Positions 1-8,633 are shown, counted from the first letter of the stretch. The stretch is DNA of 60,688 bases from an uncultured Bacteroides sp. (GCA_948847595.1 CAQOGY010000019.1:1-60688); one strand, 5' to 3'. Made by a program: numbers and translations. Notes: generated from the sequence alone by a model not told the origin.

Positions 1-164
1 TGGAAGAAAGAAAAGCTGAAAAGATCGATATGGAAGCTGCTGGTGAAGCTCCTGCAAACAAAGGCAAGAAGAAATCAGTAAAAGCAAGACTCGACAAGTC
101 TGATGAAGAAGCTATCAACGCAGCGAAAGCTGCTGCCTTCATCAAGGAAGACGAAGAGGCTTAA
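1..164 (+). CDS. rpsB: 30S ribosomal protein S2, C-terminal end (partial)
   Basis: Only the last 53 codons are inside the window; the first full codon is at 3 and TAA is at 162-164. The tail is highly charged and ends in FIKEDEEA, like the extended acidic/lysine-rich C-terminus of Bacteroides S2. S2 is a small-subunit ribosomal protein that joins late in 30S assembly together with S1. The call rests on this tail plus the position directly before tsf, the usual bacterial rpsB-tsf order. The 5' end lies outside the window. Confidence 0.85.
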   Translation, partial: EERKAEKIDMEAAGEAPANKGKKKSVKARLDKSDEEAINAAKAAAFIKEDEEA

Positions 165-173
165 ATATATAAA

Positions 174-249
174 TGTGCCAATTTGCTAGCGTGCAGGCGT
201 GTGGTAGTTACCTCATCCTGCATTGTATTGGCAGATTGGCACATTTTTT
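174..249 (+). terminator. Long hairpin with T-tract between rpsB and tsf (attenuator or terminator)
   Basis: TGTGCCAATTTGC (174-186) pairs with GCAGATTGGCACA (231-243) with one G-U, and a run of T follows at 244-249. Inside the loop TGCAGG pairs with CCTGCA and GGTA with TACC, so the whole 70 nt can form one long interrupted stem. It has the form of an intrinsic terminator 40 bp before the tsf start, so it may set the S2 to EF-Ts expression ratio. Function is inferred. Confidence 0.7.
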
Positions 250-289
250 GTTTTGAAAATTATTATTCATTTAAATAAAGGAAATTATT

Positions 290-1282
290 ATGGCTGTAAC
301 TATGGCTGATATTACCAAGCTGCGCAAAATGACCGGAGCTGGTATGATGGATTGCAAAAACGCGTTGACTGAAGCTGAAGGCGATTACGACAAGGCAATG
401 GAAATTATCCGTAAGAAAGGACAAGCTGTTGCTGCTAAGCGTTCAGAACGTGATGCTTCTGAAGGTTGCGTTTTGGCTAAGACTACCGGTGACTATGCCG
501 TTGTCATTGCTCTGAAGTGTGAAACTGACTTTGTGGCTCAGAATGCTGATTTTGTGAAACTGACTCAGGATATTCTTGATCTTGCTGTGGCTAACAAATG
601 CAAGACATTGGACGAAGTAAAAGCTTTGCCGATGGGTAACGGTACTGTACAGGATGCAGTGGTTGACCGTAGCGGTATCACAGGTGAGAAAATGGAGCTT
701 GATGGTTACATGACTGTAGAGGGTGCAAGCACTGCTGTTTACAACCACATGAACAGAAACGGTCTTTGTACCATTGTTGCTTTTAACAAGAACGTTGATG
801 AACAGTTGGCTAAGCAAGTAGCTATGCAGATTGCTGCCATGAATCCGATTGCTATTGATGAAGACGGTGTTTCTGAAGAAGTAAAGGAAAAGGAAATTGC
901 TGTTGCTATCGAGAAAACAAAAGCTGAACAGGTACAGAAAGCTGTAGAAGCTGCTTTGAAGAAAGCTAACATCAACCCTGCTCATGTAGATAGCGAAGAG
1001 CACATGGAAAGTAATATGGCTAAGGGCTGGATTACAGCTGAAGATATAGCTAAGGCAAAGGAAATTATTGCTACCGTTTCTGCTGAAAAGGCTGCACATC
1101 TGCCGGAACAAATGATTCAGAACATCGCTAAGGGTCGTCTGGGTAAGTTCTTGAAGGAAGTTTGTCTGCTGAACCAGGAAGATATTATGGACGCTAAGAA
1201 GACTGTAAGAGAAGTATTGGCAGCTGCTGATCCTGAACTGAAGGTTCTTGACTTTAAGCGCTTCACTCTGAAAGCTGAATAA
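290..1282 (+). CDS. tsf: Translation elongation factor Ts
   Basis: EF-Ts is the cytoplasmic nucleotide exchange factor that removes GDP from EF-Tu. The 330-residue protein opens with a UBA-like domain (ITKLRKMTGAGMMDCK, about residues 8-23) and carries the TDFVA motif (about 79-83), which contacts EF-Tu. Its length is slightly above E. coli EF-Ts (283), with a longer core and C-terminal part as is usual in Bacteroidetes. A second Met at codon 5 (MADITK) is an alternative start. Codon use is biased toward GCT, GAA and AAG as in highly expressed genes. It follows rpsB after a 125-bp gap holding a hairpin, and a bidirectional terminator comes right after it. Confidence 0.97.
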   Translation: MAVTMADITKLRKMTGAGMMDCKNALTEAEGDYDKAMEIIRKKGQAVAAKRSERDASEGCVLAKTTGDYAVVIALKCETDFVAQNADFVKLTQDILDLAVANKCKTLDEVKALPMGNGTVQDAVVDRSGITGEKMELDGYMTVEGASTAVYNHMNRNGLCTIVAFNKNVDEQLAKQVAMQIAAMNPIAIDEDGVSEEVKEKEIAVAIEKTKAEQVQKAVEAALKKANINPAHVDSEEHMESNMAKGWITAEDIAKAKEIIATVSAEKAAHLPEQMIQNIAKGRLGKFLKEVCLLNQEDIMDAKKTVREVLAAADPELKVLDFKRFTLKAE

Positions 1283-1305
1283 TCTATCTCAAAAAGATAA
1301 TAGAG

Positions 1306-1338
1306 AAGGGCGGAACTTTGATGGTTTCCGCCCTTTTT
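1306..1338. terminator. Bidirectional terminator between tsf and the SUI1-like gene
   Basis: The arms AAGGGCGGAA (1306-1315) and TTCCGCCCTT (1326-1335) are perfectly complementary. T's follow on the plus strand (1334-1338) and A's precede the left arm. It lies 2 bp from the stop codon of the convergent gene and can serve both. Confidence 0.85.
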
Positions 1339-1340
1339 CA

Positions 1341-1691
1341 TTATCCTCCGACTCCTTTGGTCTTTGTATATCCTTCTTTTATCAACAGGTCTATCACTTT
1401 CTGTTTGAAATCTCCCTGTACGATGATTTCCCCGTCTTTGGCCGAACCTCCGACTCCGCATTTACTTTTTAGCATTTTCCCGAGTTCTTTTTGGTCATTC
1501 TCTGTTCCAACGAATCCGGTGATGAGTGTAACTACTTTGCCGCCACGGTTTTTTCTGTCGAGAGAAACCCGAAGGTTCTGTTTATTCTTGTCCAGCGTCA
1601 CTTGTTCCTGATCGTCATCCATGTCATAGTTGAAATCAGGATTTGTAGAGTAGACCACGTTCAATCTATCTTTCCAATCATTATTTTTCAT
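1341..1691 (-). CDS. SUI1/eIF1-like translation factor (YciH family)
   Basis: A 116-residue protein of the bacterial YciH/SUI1 family, related to eukaryotic initiation factor eIF1. The C-terminal SUI1 core (about residues 45-116) shows the conserved RGGKVVTLITGF strand-turn, the KSKCGVGGSAKDGEI loop and the QGDF strand. The N-terminal part is acidic (NYDMDDDQEQ). In bacteria the role is not settled; binding to the 30S subunit and modulation of start-site fidelity is inferred from eIF1. It is single, convergent with tsf, and has a good promoter at 1713-1743. Confidence 0.9.
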   Translation of the reverse strand: MKNNDWKDRLNVVYSTNPDFNYDMDDDQEQVTLDKNKQNLRVSLDRKNRGGKVVTLITGFVGTENDQKELGKMLKSKCGVGGSAKDGEIIVQGDFKQKVIDLLIKEGYTKTKGVGG

Positions 1692-1712
1692 ATACTTCAG
1701 CTTTTATTGTGT

Positions 1713-1743
1713 CAAAAGTAATATTTTGTGGGGAACTTTGCAA
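1713..1743 (-). promoter_or_regulatory. Promoter of the SUI1-like gene
   Basis: On the minus strand TACTTTTG (1720-1713) matches the TAnnTTTG -7 box. A TTG (1743-1741) sits 20 bp upstream as the -33 element. The start codon is 22 bp downstream of the -7 box. Confidence 0.65.
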
Positions 1744-1799
1744 TCTTTTGTTTACTTTGGCGTCTAATAATAAAACGAAATAAGACTAATAAACAGAAA

Positions 1800-4403
1800 A
1801 TGATGAAACGATCCATAGCGTTTGCTCTCATATGTTCTTTTACTATTTCTCTTTGGGCACAAACATTTAAAGGCAGAGTCGTTGATCTTGCAGGAAATCC
1901 GATCCCCTATGCGGCACTCTATCTGAAAGAACTTAAAACAGGCTTCACTACCGATGATAACGGCTGTTTTCAGACCTCGCTCCCGGCGGGACAATATACC
2001 TGTGAGGTTTCTTCTTTAGGTTTCGCCGGACAAACATTCTCCTTTTCCATATCTGCCGGAGATGTGGAAAAGAATATTGTGCTCTCCGAACAAATATATA
2101 GTCTGCGGGAAGTGAATGTGGTGAAAGGTGCGGAAGATCCGGCCTATTCCGTAATGCGTAAGGCGATTGCGAATGCTCCTTATTACCGGACACAGGTGAA
2201 GGGATTTAGGGCCGGAACCTATCTGAAAGGCACAGGAAAAATGAAGACTATTCCCGCAATTCTAAAGTTGTCGAAGGAAGTTAGGAAAGAGTCGAAAGAG
2301 TTTCTGGGCAAGTTGTTTGTGATGGAGGAACAGCGAGTGGTGACTTTCAAGGCACCCTCTACTTGGGAAAATCAGGTGAAGGCTTATTCCAATTCATTTC
2401 CCGAGGAGATGGAGGTCAGAATCGGTCTGACCACTATTAACTTTTACGAGCCTACTATCTTCGATAAAGTATCACCGCTAAGTGCCGGAGCATTTTCTTA
2501 TTATCGTTTTAAACTGGAAGGCTGCTATAGTGAAGGCAACCATCTGATCAATAAAATAAAAGTCATCCCCAAGCAAGACAGTCCGCGTTTGGTGTCCGGA
2601 GATTTATATATTGTGGAAGATCTCTGGTGCGTCTCTGCGGCTGAATTTTCTATCCGTATGAGTGGCTTGAAAGCTACGGTCAAGGCAACTTGTAAAGAAG
2701 TTCAGCCTTCTGTTTTCCTGGCTACCTCCACAAGTATGTCCTGTGAAATCAAAATGATGGGATTTTCTGCAGAGGCTTCCTATCTGGCAGCAGTACATTA
2801 TACGAATGTGGAAGTAGCAGGCCGTCAGCAAGTGATGAATGGGGCTTCTGATGCCTCACCGAAACAAAACAGGAAGCAGCAGAAACTTGTAAAGCAGATA
2901 GAAGAACTGTCGACGAAGGGGGACTTGACTTTGAGAGAAGCCTATAAGCTATCTAAGCTGATGGAAAAGAACATTGCCGAATCCGATTCCGCACGTTCTC
3001 CGCATAAATATGAACGTAAAGTGAGAAAAAGAGAGGTGAATGTAAAGACCGATTCGCTGGCGGGCAAAAAGGATTCGCTTTATTGGGCAGCTATCAGAAG
3101 TGTTCCTTTGCGTCCGGAAGAAATACAGAGTTATATTCATAAAGAAAAGTTATCCCTCTCCAAAGACTCCGTTCAAGAGAATGATTCGGCTAAAACAACA
3201 GTCGGGAAAAAGATCGTTCAAACATTCCTGATGGGCAAAACCTATCGTACTTCAGACAAGAAAGCATGGATTGGCTGGAAAGGCTTGCCCTCCTATGTGC
3301 CTGAGTATAATTTTGTGGATGGCTTCTGGCTGGGAGCTAAGTTTGAAACAGGGTTGAAATTATCGGAGGCATCTACTTTGCAATTCACTCCTTCTGCTTA
3401 TTATACCACTGCCCGTAAAGCGGTAGCAGGGCAAAGTGAACTCTCCTTGAGTTATGCTCCGAGGCGACGGGGATACATGGAACTGTCCGGCGGAGTTCTT
3501 TCTGCCGATTATAATGGAGAAAGTGGAGAATCCCGTCTGATAAATACCGTTGCCTCTTCTTTCTTCGGGCGGAATGATGTGAAACTCTATGAGAAGCGTT
3601 TCCTGTCTTTCCAAAATAAGATCGAACTGGCGAATAGTTTGTTGCTTTCTACCTCGCTTTCCTGGCAGCGACGACAGATGCTGGAGAATCATATACACCG
3701 GAGCTGGTTCAAGAAAGAAGCGGAGTCGAATATTCCGGACAGCCGGGCATTCTATCCGATGCCGGAAAATGAATTGTTGAAAGCTTCCTTTGCCTTGGAA
3801 TATACACCGGCTCATTATTATCGGATGCACAGAGGAAAGAAAGTATATGAAGAATCCAGATACCCTACCTTTACATTGCGTTATGACCGTGCCTTCCCGT
3901 TGAAAGGTTCTTTGCCTTCTCCGTCCTATCACTTGGCGGAGTTTTCGGCCAGGCAGAGCATAGAGTTCGGAATGTTTAATACACTGAACTGGGCTGTTAA
4001 TGCCGGAACATTCTGGAATAAGAGCGGTATGCAATTCCCCGATTTCAAACATTTTGCGACCACAGGCTTGCCGGTGACGGAACGCTCGTTTGATACAGGA
4101 TTCTCTTTGCTGGATAATTATGCATACTCTACCAATACCCGTTGGGTACAAACCAATATGTCCTGGTATACACCCTATCTGTTGCTGAAGTTCCTTCCTT
4201 TTCTGAAAAAGATGAATCTCGACGAAGCGCTGCATCTCCGTACACTCGTGGGATACGACCGTCGTCCCTATTCGGAAATCGGCTACTCCATCGGATTCAT
4301 GAAACTGGCACGGCTGGGCGTCTTCCTTGGCTTCGACAGTTTGAAATACCGCTCGGCGGGAGTTTCCGTCAGCATTCCGTTGTCAACGTTTGCGGGAGAA
4401 TAG
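1800..4403 (+). CDS. DUF5686 / carboxypeptidase-like regulatory domain outer membrane protein
   Basis: A large exported protein of about 867 residues. The Met pair at 1800/1803 is the likely start because the signal peptide (MKRSIAFALICSFTISLWAQ) begins there; the reading frame is open further upstream but that part lacks export features. After cleavage comes a carboxypeptidase-regulatory-like beta sandwich (FKGRVVDLAGNPIPYAALYL, about 25-105), as at the N-terminus of many SusC-type proteins, then a long DUF5686 body. The last third has alternating aromatic strands and ends in a beta-strand-like tail, which suggests an outer membrane barrel. No plug domain or TonB box was seen, so it is not a standard SusC. 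Function unknown; cell-surface role inferred. It is monocistronic. Confidence 0.85.
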   Translation: MMKRSIAFALICSFTISLWAQTFKGRVVDLAGNPIPYAALYLKELKTGFTTDDNGCFQTSLPAGQYTCEVSSLGFAGQTFSFSISAGDVEKNIVLSEQIYSLREVNVVKGAEDPAYSVMRKAIANAPYYRTQVKGFRAGTYLKGTGKMKTIPAILKLSKEVRKESKEFLGKLFVMEEQRVVTFKAPSTWENQVKAYSNSFPEEMEVRIGLTTINFYEPTIFDKVSPLSAGAFSYYRFKLEGCYSEGNHLINKIKVIPKQDSPRLVSGDLYIVEDLWCVSAAEFSIRMSGLKATVKATCKEVQPSVFLATSTSMSCEIKMMGFSAEASYLAAVHYTNVEVAGRQQVMNGASDASPKQNRKQQKLVKQIEELSTKGDLTLREAYKLSKLMEKNIAESDSARSPHKYERKVRKREVNVKTDSLAGKKDSLYWAAIRSVPLRPEEIQSYIHKEKLSLSKDSVQENDSAKTTVGKKIVQTFLMGKTYRTSDKKAWIGWKGLPSYVPEYNFVDGFWLGAKFETGLKLSEASTLQFTPSAYYTTARKAVAGQSELSLSYAPRRRGYMELSGGVLSADYNGESGESRLINTVASSFFGRNDVKLYEKRFLSFQNKIELANSLLLSTSLSWQRRQMLENHIHRSWFKKEAESNIPDSRAFYPMPENELLKASFALEYTPAHYYRMHRGKKVYEESRYPTFTLRYDRAFPLKGSLPSPSYHLAEFSARQSIEFGMFNTLNWAVNAGTFWNKSGMQFPDFKHFATTGLPVTERSFDTGFSLLDNYAYSTNTRWVQTNMSWYTPYLLLKFLPFLKKMNLDEALHLRTLVGYDRRPYSEIGYSIGFMKLARLGVFLGFDSLKYRSAGVSVSIPLSTFAGE

Positions 4404-4431
4404 CACCTGTGTAGAAATAGTATGAATCATT

Positions 4432-4461
4432 CTTGCAATTCCGAAAAAAAACGTATTTTTG
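4432..4461 (+). promoter_or_regulatory. Promoter of rex
   Basis: CTTG at 4432-4435, 18 bp, then TATTTTTG at 4454-4461, a full match to the Bacteroides -7 box. It lies 30 bp before the rex start. No clear Rex palindrome (TTGTGA-N-TCACAA type) was seen here. Confidence 0.65.
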
Positions 4462-4491
4462 TCAATCTTATAACCTGAATAAATAAAAGAA

Positions 4492-5154
4492 ATGGCCGAG
4501 AACCAAAAGATACAGCAGATAGATTGTACGAAAGTGCCGGAGCCTACTTTGCGCAGACTGCCGTGGTACTTGTCGAATGTCAAGTTGCTGAAGCAAAGAG
4601 GCGAACGTTTTGTCTCTTCTACGCAGATATCTAAGGAAATAAATATTGACGCTTCACAGATAGCAAAAGACTTGTCGTATGTGAATATCTCCGGGCGTAC
4701 ACGTGTAGGGTACGAGGTCGATGCGCTCATTGAGGTTTTAGAGCACTTCCTAGGGTTTACGGAGATACATAAGGCTTTTCTTTTTGGAGTCGGCAGTCTG
4801 GGAGGCGCACTTTTGCAGGACTCCGGTCTGAAGCATTTCGGGCTTGAGATTGTGGCTGCTTTTGATGTAGACCCGACTTTGGTCGGCACTAACCTCAACG
4901 GGATTCCTATCTACCATTCGGACGACTTTCTGAAGAAGATGGAAGAATATGACGTGCAGATTGGCGTGCTGACCGTTCCTATCGAGATTGCCCAGTGCAT
5001 CACAGATATGATGGTGGACGGGGGAATCAAGGCAGTCTGGAACTTTACCCCGTTCCGTATCCGTGTACCTGAGGACATCGTGGTACAGAATACATCCCTT
5101 TACGCTCATCTGGCGGTGATGTTCAACCGCCTTAATTTTAACGAAATCAAATAA
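4492..5154 (+). CDS. rex: Redox-sensing transcriptional repressor Rex
   Basis: Rex is a cytoplasmic dimeric repressor that senses the NADH/NAD+ ratio and releases DNA when NADH binds. The 220-residue protein has an N-terminal winged helix (about 18-85; VPEPTLRRLPWYL and SSTQISKEINIDASQIAKDLSYV are the family's recognisable segments) and a Rossmann domain with GVGSLGGA (GxGxxG, about 99-106), then the family's VPxEIAQ segment. Length is normal. The stop overlaps the next start by one base (TAATG), so it is translationally coupled to the FAH-family gene. It probably controls fermentation and respiration genes; targets cannot be read from this window. Confidence 0.96.
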   Translation: MAENQKIQQIDCTKVPEPTLRRLPWYLSNVKLLKQRGERFVSSTQISKEINIDASQIAKDLSYVNISGRTRVGYEVDALIEVLEHFLGFTEIHKAFLFGVGSLGGALLQDSGLKHFGLEIVAAFDVDPTLVGTNLNGIPIYHSDDFLKKMEEYDVQIGVLTVPIEIAQCITDMMVDGGIKAVWNFTPFRIRVPEDIVVQNTSLYAHLAVMFNRLNFNEIK

Positions 5155-5768
5155 TGAAGATTATTGCCGTAGGAATGAACTATGCCCTGCACAATCAGGA
5201 GCTGGGACATACATCCGTAAATAAAGAACCGGTTATTTTCATGAAGCCCGATTCGGCTATTCTGAAAGATGGCAAACCGTTCTTTATTCCCGATTTTTCG
5301 AATGAAGTACATTATGAGACGGAGCTTGTAGTACGCATCAACCGTCTGGGAAAGAATATTTCTCCCCGTTTTGCCAGTCGTTATTATGACGCATTGACGG
5401 TAGGCATTGACTTTACCGCCCGTGACCTGCAACGGAAATTCCGCGAAGCGGGCAATCCGTGGGAACTTTGCAAAGGCTTCGACTCTTCTGCTGCTATCGG
5501 CACCTTTGTTCCGGTAGACCGCTATAAAGATATCCAGTATCTGAATTTCAATCTGATGATTGACGGCAAGGAAGTGCAGCGCGGCTGTACGGCCGATATG
5601 CTTTTCAAAGTCGATGATATCATTGCTTACGTCAGTCAGTTTGTAACCTTGAAGATTGGCGATTTACTATTTACGGGCACGCCTGCCGGAGTAGGACCGA
5701 TCAGTATCGGTCAGCACTTGCAGGGATATCTTGAAGGAGAAAAGCTGCTTGACTTCTACATACGTTGA
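5154..5768 (+). CDS. Fumarylacetoacetate hydrolase family protein
   Basis: A 204-residue single-domain FAH-fold enzyme. Visible family marks are EPVIFMKPDSAI (about 23-34), the ETELVVRI metal-binding acidic segment (about 57-64), GIDFTARDLQ (about 84-93) and the C-terminal GTPAGVGPI loop. Relatives hydrolyse or decarboxylate acylpyruvates or 2-oxo-diacids with Mg2+/Mn2+; many small bacterial members act as acylpyruvase or oxaloacetate tautomerase/decarboxylase. The substrate cannot be assigned from sequence. The start overlaps the rex stop by one base and ispF follows after 39 bp, so rex-FAH-ispF are likely cotranscribed. Confidence 0.9.
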   Translation: MKIIAVGMNYALHNQELGHTSVNKEPVIFMKPDSAILKDGKPFFIPDFSNEVHYETELVVRINRLGKNISPRFASRYYDALTVGIDFTARDLQRKFREAGNPWELCKGFDSSAAIGTFVPVDRYKDIQYLNFNLMIDGKEVQRGCTADMLFKVDDIIAYVSQFVTLKIGDLLFTGTPAGVGPISIGQHLQGYLEGEKLLDFYIR

Positions 5769-5807
5769 CCCGTGTATTCTTTATTTGACTCATTTATTAA
5801 ATAGCTT

Positions 5808-6287
5808 ATGAAAATAAGAGTAGGTTTTGGCTTCGACGTACATCAGTTGGTCGAAGGCCGTGAATTGTGGCTGGGCGGTATCCGTCTGGAACATTCCAAA
5901 GGGTTGTTGGGACATTCGGATGCTGACGTATTGCTGCATACGGTTTGCGATGCCTTGTTGGGAGCCGCCAATATGCGCGATATCGGTTATCATTTTCCGG
6001 ATACTGCCGGAGAGTACAAGAATATCGACAGCAAGATTCTTTTGAAAAAGACGGTAGAACTGATTGCGACCAAAGGATACCGTGTCGGGAATATCGATGC
6101 GACTATTTGCGCGGAACGTCCCAAACTGAAAGCCCATATTCCTTTGATGCAGGAAACGATGGCAACCGTCATGGGAATCGATGCGGAAGATATCTCGATC
6201 AAGGCAACTACGACGGAGAAACTCGGTTTTACCGGACGGGAAGAAGGCATTTCCGCTTATGCTACTGTGTTGATAGAGAAGGACTGA
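5808..6287 (+). CDS. ispF: 2-C-methyl-D-erythritol 2,4-cyclodiphosphate synthase
   Basis: IspF makes the cyclic diphosphate of the MEP isoprenoid pathway, releasing CMP. All signatures are present: GFGFDVHQL (Asp and His bind Zn2+), LGHSDADVLLH (second Zn ligand), the DIGYHFPDT loop and the KATTTEKLGFTGREEGI C-terminus. At 159 residues it has the usual length for this homotrimeric enzyme. The next pathway partner in this window, ispD, lies 40 kb away at 45790. A phosphoesterase gene follows after 36 bp. Confidence 0.98.
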   Translation: MKIRVGFGFDVHQLVEGRELWLGGIRLEHSKGLLGHSDADVLLHTVCDALLGAANMRDIGYHFPDTAGEYKNIDSKILLKKTVELIATKGYRVGNIDATICAERPKLKAHIPLMQETMATVMGIDAEDISIKATTTEKLGFTGREEGISAYATVLIEKD

Positions 6288-6323
6288 CAAAGCAGATTAC
6301 TAACCCCCTAAACAATAAATAGT

Positions 6324-7331
6324 ATGAATCGAACTTTAAAATTATTCTTAGCACTGGTCTCTTTGTGTATGACCGTCTTCTGCTTCGCCCAAAAGAGCGA
6401 ATTACGCTTCAATAAAGACGGTAAATTTAAAATCGTACAGTTCACCGACGTCCATTTCAAGTATAAGAATCCCGCTTCCGACATAGCATTGGAACGTATT
6501 AATCAGGTACTCGACGAAGAACAACCTGATTTTGTAATCTTCACCGGAGATGTCGTTTATTCTGCTCCGGCAGATAAAGGTATGTTGCAGGTGCTGGAAC
6601 AGGTATCGAAGCGTAAGCTGCCGTTTGTTGTCACTTTCGGCAATCATGATAATGAACAGGGAATGACGCGGGAACAGCTATATGACATCATCCGTCAGGT
6701 ACCCGGCAATCTGATGCCGGATCGTGGCTCGGTCCTTTCTCCGGATTATGTCTTGACCGTGAAAGCCTCTTCCGATGCGAAGAAGGATGCAGCCGTCCTG
6801 TATTGCATGGACTCTCATTCTTACTCCCCGCTGAAGGATGTGAAAGGTTACGCATGGCTCACGTTCGATCAGGTCAACTGGTATCGTCAGCAGAGCGCAG
6901 CCTATACAGCACAGAACGGCGGGAAGCCATTGCCGGCACTTGCTTTCTTCCACATTCCTGTGCCGGAATACAATGAAGCTGCTTCCGACGAAAATGCCAT
7001 CCTGCGCGGAACCCGCATGGAAGAAGCCTGTGCTCCGAAACTGAATACGGGCATGTTTGCTGCCATGAAAGAGTCCGGAGATGTGATGGGAATATTCGTG
7101 GGACATGATCATGACAATGATTATGCAGTGATGTGGAAAGGAATCCTGTTGGCTTACGGTCGTTTCACAGGCGGAAATACAGAATACAATCACCTGCCGA
7201 ACGGTGCCCGTATCATCGTGCTTGATGAAGGCGCCCGCACGTTCACTTCCTGGATTCGTCAGAAAGACGGGATTGTCGACAAAGTGACCTATCCGGCAAG
7301 TTTCGTCAAAGACGACTGGACCAAGCGTTAA
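6324..7331 (+). CDS. Secreted or periplasmic metallophosphoesterase
   Basis: A calcineurin-like phosphoesterase of 335 residues. The N-terminus is a signal peptide (about 1-22, ending CFAQ). The five metal-ligand blocks are visible in order: FTDVHF (about 40), FTGDVVY (about 75), FGNHDNEQ (about 106), FFHIP (about 210) and VGHDHDND (about 252-259). The family cleaves phosphomonoesters or diesters with a two-metal centre; the closest general type is the purple-acid/DevT-like group common in gut Bacteroides. Substrate unknown. It follows ispF closely. The last 26 bp overlap, tail to tail, the convergent gene at 7306-8184. Confidence 0.9.
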   Translation: MNRTLKLFLALVSLCMTVFCFAQKSELRFNKDGKFKIVQFTDVHFKYKNPASDIALERINQVLDEEQPDFVIFTGDVVYSAPADKGMLQVLEQVSKRKLPFVVTFGNHDNEQGMTREQLYDIIRQVPGNLMPDRGSVLSPDYVLTVKASSDAKKDAAVLYCMDSHSYSPLKDVKGYAWLTFDQVNWYRQQSAAYTAQNGGKPLPALAFFHIPVPEYNEAASDENAILRGTRMEEACAPKLNTGMFAAMKESGDVMGIFVGHDHDNDYAVMWKGILLAYGRFTGGNTEYNHLPNGARIIVLDEGARTFTSWIRQKDGIVDKVTYPASFVKDDWTKR

Positions 7332-8184
7332 CTATTGCCAGCTTCACATTGCTGAGGCGGGTATATTTGGAACCGTAGCTTTCGAACAGGCGTGACACCC
7401 GCGCCGATGCTACATATATAATTTCTCCCGGGCGATATTCATGCTCTATTCCGGATAGAGTGCATGATACCGCACTGGGAGTTTTTGATGGGATGCTCAT
7501 CGTCACCAGGTTGCCGCTGGCGTCGTTCAGAGTCAGTATCTGCTTGACGAAAAATTGCGGAGTCGTTCCGTATACTCTTGTTTTATACGGATCGTCTTCC
7601 AGGCGTACCCGCATGACTTTCAACTTTAAGTCCGTCAGCTTCTCGTTCACTTCTCCTAGATAGCGGCTTTTTCGGCGTACCTCTTTGCTCTTCCGCAGCA
7701 TCACGTCCAGATGTACCGAATGATATGCCTGCGCTATTTTGACGAAACGCTCCTGTTTGGGAATCTTCGGAGTAAACTTATAGGCGATCCAGCTTAGATA
7801 GGCAGGATCGACTTTGAGGATTTCGTGCAGGAAGTGTCCCCTGTATTTGCCGAAAAAGATGAGGTCGTCACCGTTGCTCTGCATTCTCTTCTCGTTGTAA
7901 TCCATCAGGATGAGGCACCGTCGCGAATAATAAAACATGGTGCTTGCTATCCGCAGGGACTCGTTGATATCCGGAGATAAATCGTGTATATAGAGAATCG
8001 ATTGCTTTTCGGGCAGGGGAGAGTAGAGCCAAAGGGAATAGTTGGGCTTTCCCGGTCGGGGCAACACCACCAGATAAACCCCTGCCTCTTTAAAGGAGGC
8101 TCTGCCTCGGTTGTATTCATTCAGTTTGGCATACAATAAGGCTTGCTCGCTTTCGGAAATTCCCGGTAATTTTGGATTAGCCAT
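7306..8184 (-). CDS. Uncharacterised protein with an exodeoxyribonuclease X C-terminal-like motif
   Basis: A 292-residue soluble protein without signal peptide or membrane segment. The middle part (about 110-135) reads FFGKYRGHFLHEILKVDPAY, followed by LSWI, which resembles the FGKYKGKTIEEVxxxDPxYLxWL motif found at the C-terminus of exonuclease X-type proteins and in small DUF3820 proteins. No exonuclease catalytic acids (DEDD) were seen. The remainder has a basic helical segment (KSKEVRRKSRYLGEV) and a beta-rich end. Function unknown; nucleic acid binding is only a guess. It overlaps the phosphoesterase gene by 26 bp in convergent orientation. The start ATG is followed by a typical charged N-terminus. 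Confidence 0.75.
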   Translation of the reverse strand: MANPKLPGISESEQALLYAKLNEYNRGRASFKEAGVYLVVLPRPGKPNYSLWLYSPLPEKQSILYIHDLSPDINESLRIASTMFYYSRRCLILMDYNEKRMQSNGDDLIFFGKYRGHFLHEILKVDPAYLSWIAYKFTPKIPKQERFVKIAQAYHSVHLDVMLRKSKEVRRKSRYLGEVNEKLTDLKLKVMRVRLEDDPYKTRVYGTTPQFFVKQILTLNDASGNLVTMSIPSKTPSAVSCTLSGIEHEYRPGEIIYVASARVSRLFESYGSKYTRLSNVKLAIVNAWSSRL

Positions 8185-8532
8185 AATTGTTCTCGCTTTT
8201 GGTATAATTCAAATATACTGATTTTCTTTCAGAAAAGCAAGCCTTGGCGGGAGTTTCTTCGAATAAAGCCTGTTGGTGAAGTTAACTCGTTTCCGATTCA
8301 GATTTGAATCAACCGCTGATTCGCATTAATAGCTAATAAAGCGAAAATAAAAATTAAGTCCGAAGATTATTCTTCTCATAACATCATAAGGTGTTCAGAT
8401 CAATGACACAAAAAGAGAAAGGTAGTATTGTAGCAATAATTCATCGATTTACCTAGAAAATAAAGAATTTTTCAAAATCAGCACCCACATCTATACGAAA
8501 GACTTTGACTAATTATGCGGTAACCGCCAATC
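8185..8532. other. AT-rich intergenic stretch, no gene seen
   Basis: This is upstream of the minus-strand gene at 7306-8184. There are no ORFs of note and no convincing -33/-7 pair. The only structure is the palindrome array just to the right at 8533-8590. Confidence 0.5.
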
Positions 8533-8590
8533 ATTTATTAATAAATTCTTTCATCGTTTATTATAAACGTCCTCCAAGTTTATTATAAAC
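8533..8590. repeat. Three evenly spaced palindromes (operator-like)
   Basis: The palindromes are ATTTATTAATAAAT (8533-8546), GTTTATTATAAAC (8556-8568) and a second exact GTTTATTATAAAC (8578-8590). Centres are at 8539.5, 8562 and 8584, a spacing of 22-22.5 bp, about two helix turns. The regular phasing suggests binding of a dimeric protein on one DNA face. It lies between the terminator of the candidate small RNA and the minus-strand gene starting at 8184. Confidence 0.6.
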
Positions 8591-8633
8591 TCTAATTTCG
8601 TTATTCCTGCAATAAACATCCATTTTAAGCAAC

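Noticed and set aside
3360..4235. Minus-strand open frame of 291 codons inside the DUF5686 gene
   Set aside because: Antisense to a convincing exported protein; Cys/His/Gln/Arg-rich sequence without motifs.
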